Below are positions 63,601 through 64,000 of a DNA stretch of 64,000 nucleotides, piece by piece. The position numbers and the translations under genes were made by a program. Source of the DNA: Microglena sp. YARC (Eukaryota; Chlorophyta; Chlorophyceae; Chlamydomonadales; Chlamydomonadaceae); assembly GCA_022414725.1 (NCBI GenBank), contig CM039465.1, positions 43,136,265 through 43,200,264 on the forward strand. Direction: 5' to 3'. Under the pieces are notes generated by a model, which saw only the letters and a program-made list of their open reading frames with translations, searched no databases and was not told the DNA's origin. Positions within the stretch are counted from its first letter, which is position 1; each line of letters begins with the position of its first letter.

Positions 63601-63926
63601 TGGGTAGTGACCTCCACAGGTTCTTAATACACCAAGTATGAAGGTTGGGTCAAACCAGGAACTCAATCTTTCCTCCCCAAACTTCTTGGGTATAAGGAGG
63701 GTACTTGGGCATGCGACTTAGGCTTAACACCACCTTCAAATTCTCAAACACCAACACTAGCTAGCTCAGCTCAGAATCAGGACTAGGAAAGGGTGTTTGC
63801 TTGACCATGTTGTCAAACTTTGATCAAATCCAAATGTAAGTCCACAAATGGATAGAGCTCGTCGAGGGATCATTATAGACCCTACTTTGACCCCCTTATT
63901 ATAATGTTTGAAGGAGATATGGGCCT

Positions 63927-63963
<37 letters not shown>

Positions 63964-64000
63964 AAGGCTGATTACAAAAACTTTCGGCATAGGTATGTGA
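63601..64000. other. Right-edge sequence with a long G run
   Basis: No supported gene. A G run of about 34 (63929-63962) lies near the right edge. The - strand ORF 63766-63990 is low-complexity at its start and unrecognised. Confidence 0.5.

Overview
This window looks like nuclear DNA from a large, repeat-rich eukaryotic genome, probably a photosynthetic protist and more likely a green-lineage alga. The evidence is as follows. Exons are bounded by GT-AG splice sites. There are Ty1/copia retrotransposons, SINE- and MITE-like elements, and very abundant TG, G-run and CCCTAAA-like simple repeats. A three-exon gene at 53.1-57.8 kb resembles a plant/algal plastid multi-pass membrane protein family of unknown function. 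No bacterial operons, rRNA genes or CRISPR arrays are visible. The lineage call is inference; no species is claimed.

Layout. 0-4.3 kb: TG-rich satellite carrying 12 exon-like cassettes. 4.3-8.3 kb: + strand exons of a protein tyrosine phosphatase (PTP) with the WPD loop, the HCSAGIGRTG P-loop and the QT..QY Q-loop, each surrounded by truncated exon copies. 8.3-13.5 kb: SINE and MITE insertions, minisatellites and a long TTACA array. 13.5-15.5 kb: an intact 16-repeat ankyrin ORF (- strand). 16.4-23.4 kb: full-length but frameshifted Ty1/copia element 1 (+). 23.6-30.2 kb: minisatellites and dispersed repeats. 30.2-37.1 kb: related copia element 2 (-) with an intact RT/RNase H ORF. 37.6-43.6 kb: a - strand gene I do not recognise, with three exon types and arrays of exon-edge copies; a 352-bp TRIM-like element lies inside it. 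43.6-48.8 kb: sparse sequence, then error-like repeats beside a 1000-N gap. 48.8-51.3 kb: repeats around one putative exon. 51.7-59.3 kb: the plastid membrane-protein gene and its exon-edge arrays. 59.3-64 kb: MITEs, a TIR element and a long inverted copy of a segment seen at 25 kb.

Main observation. In at least three unrelated genes, and in both orientations, intact exons sit between tandem arrays of truncated copies with strict polarity. Copies upstream of an exon repeat the acceptor and the exon's 5' part. Copies downstream repeat the exon's 3' part and its donor or stop. Codon phases of the intact exons agree across the intervening arrays (PTP 1/1; plastid gene 2/2 and 2/2; - strand gene 2/2 and 2/2, the last using a less usual acceptor). 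The introns therefore contain ladders of decoy splice sites set in simple repeats. Tandem duplication across exon-intron borders explains the geometry; why it recurs at nearly every exon here is open.

Many ORFs are broken by single-base indels, often near homopolymers. Long-read consensus error may explain part of this, so frameshift calls are provisional.
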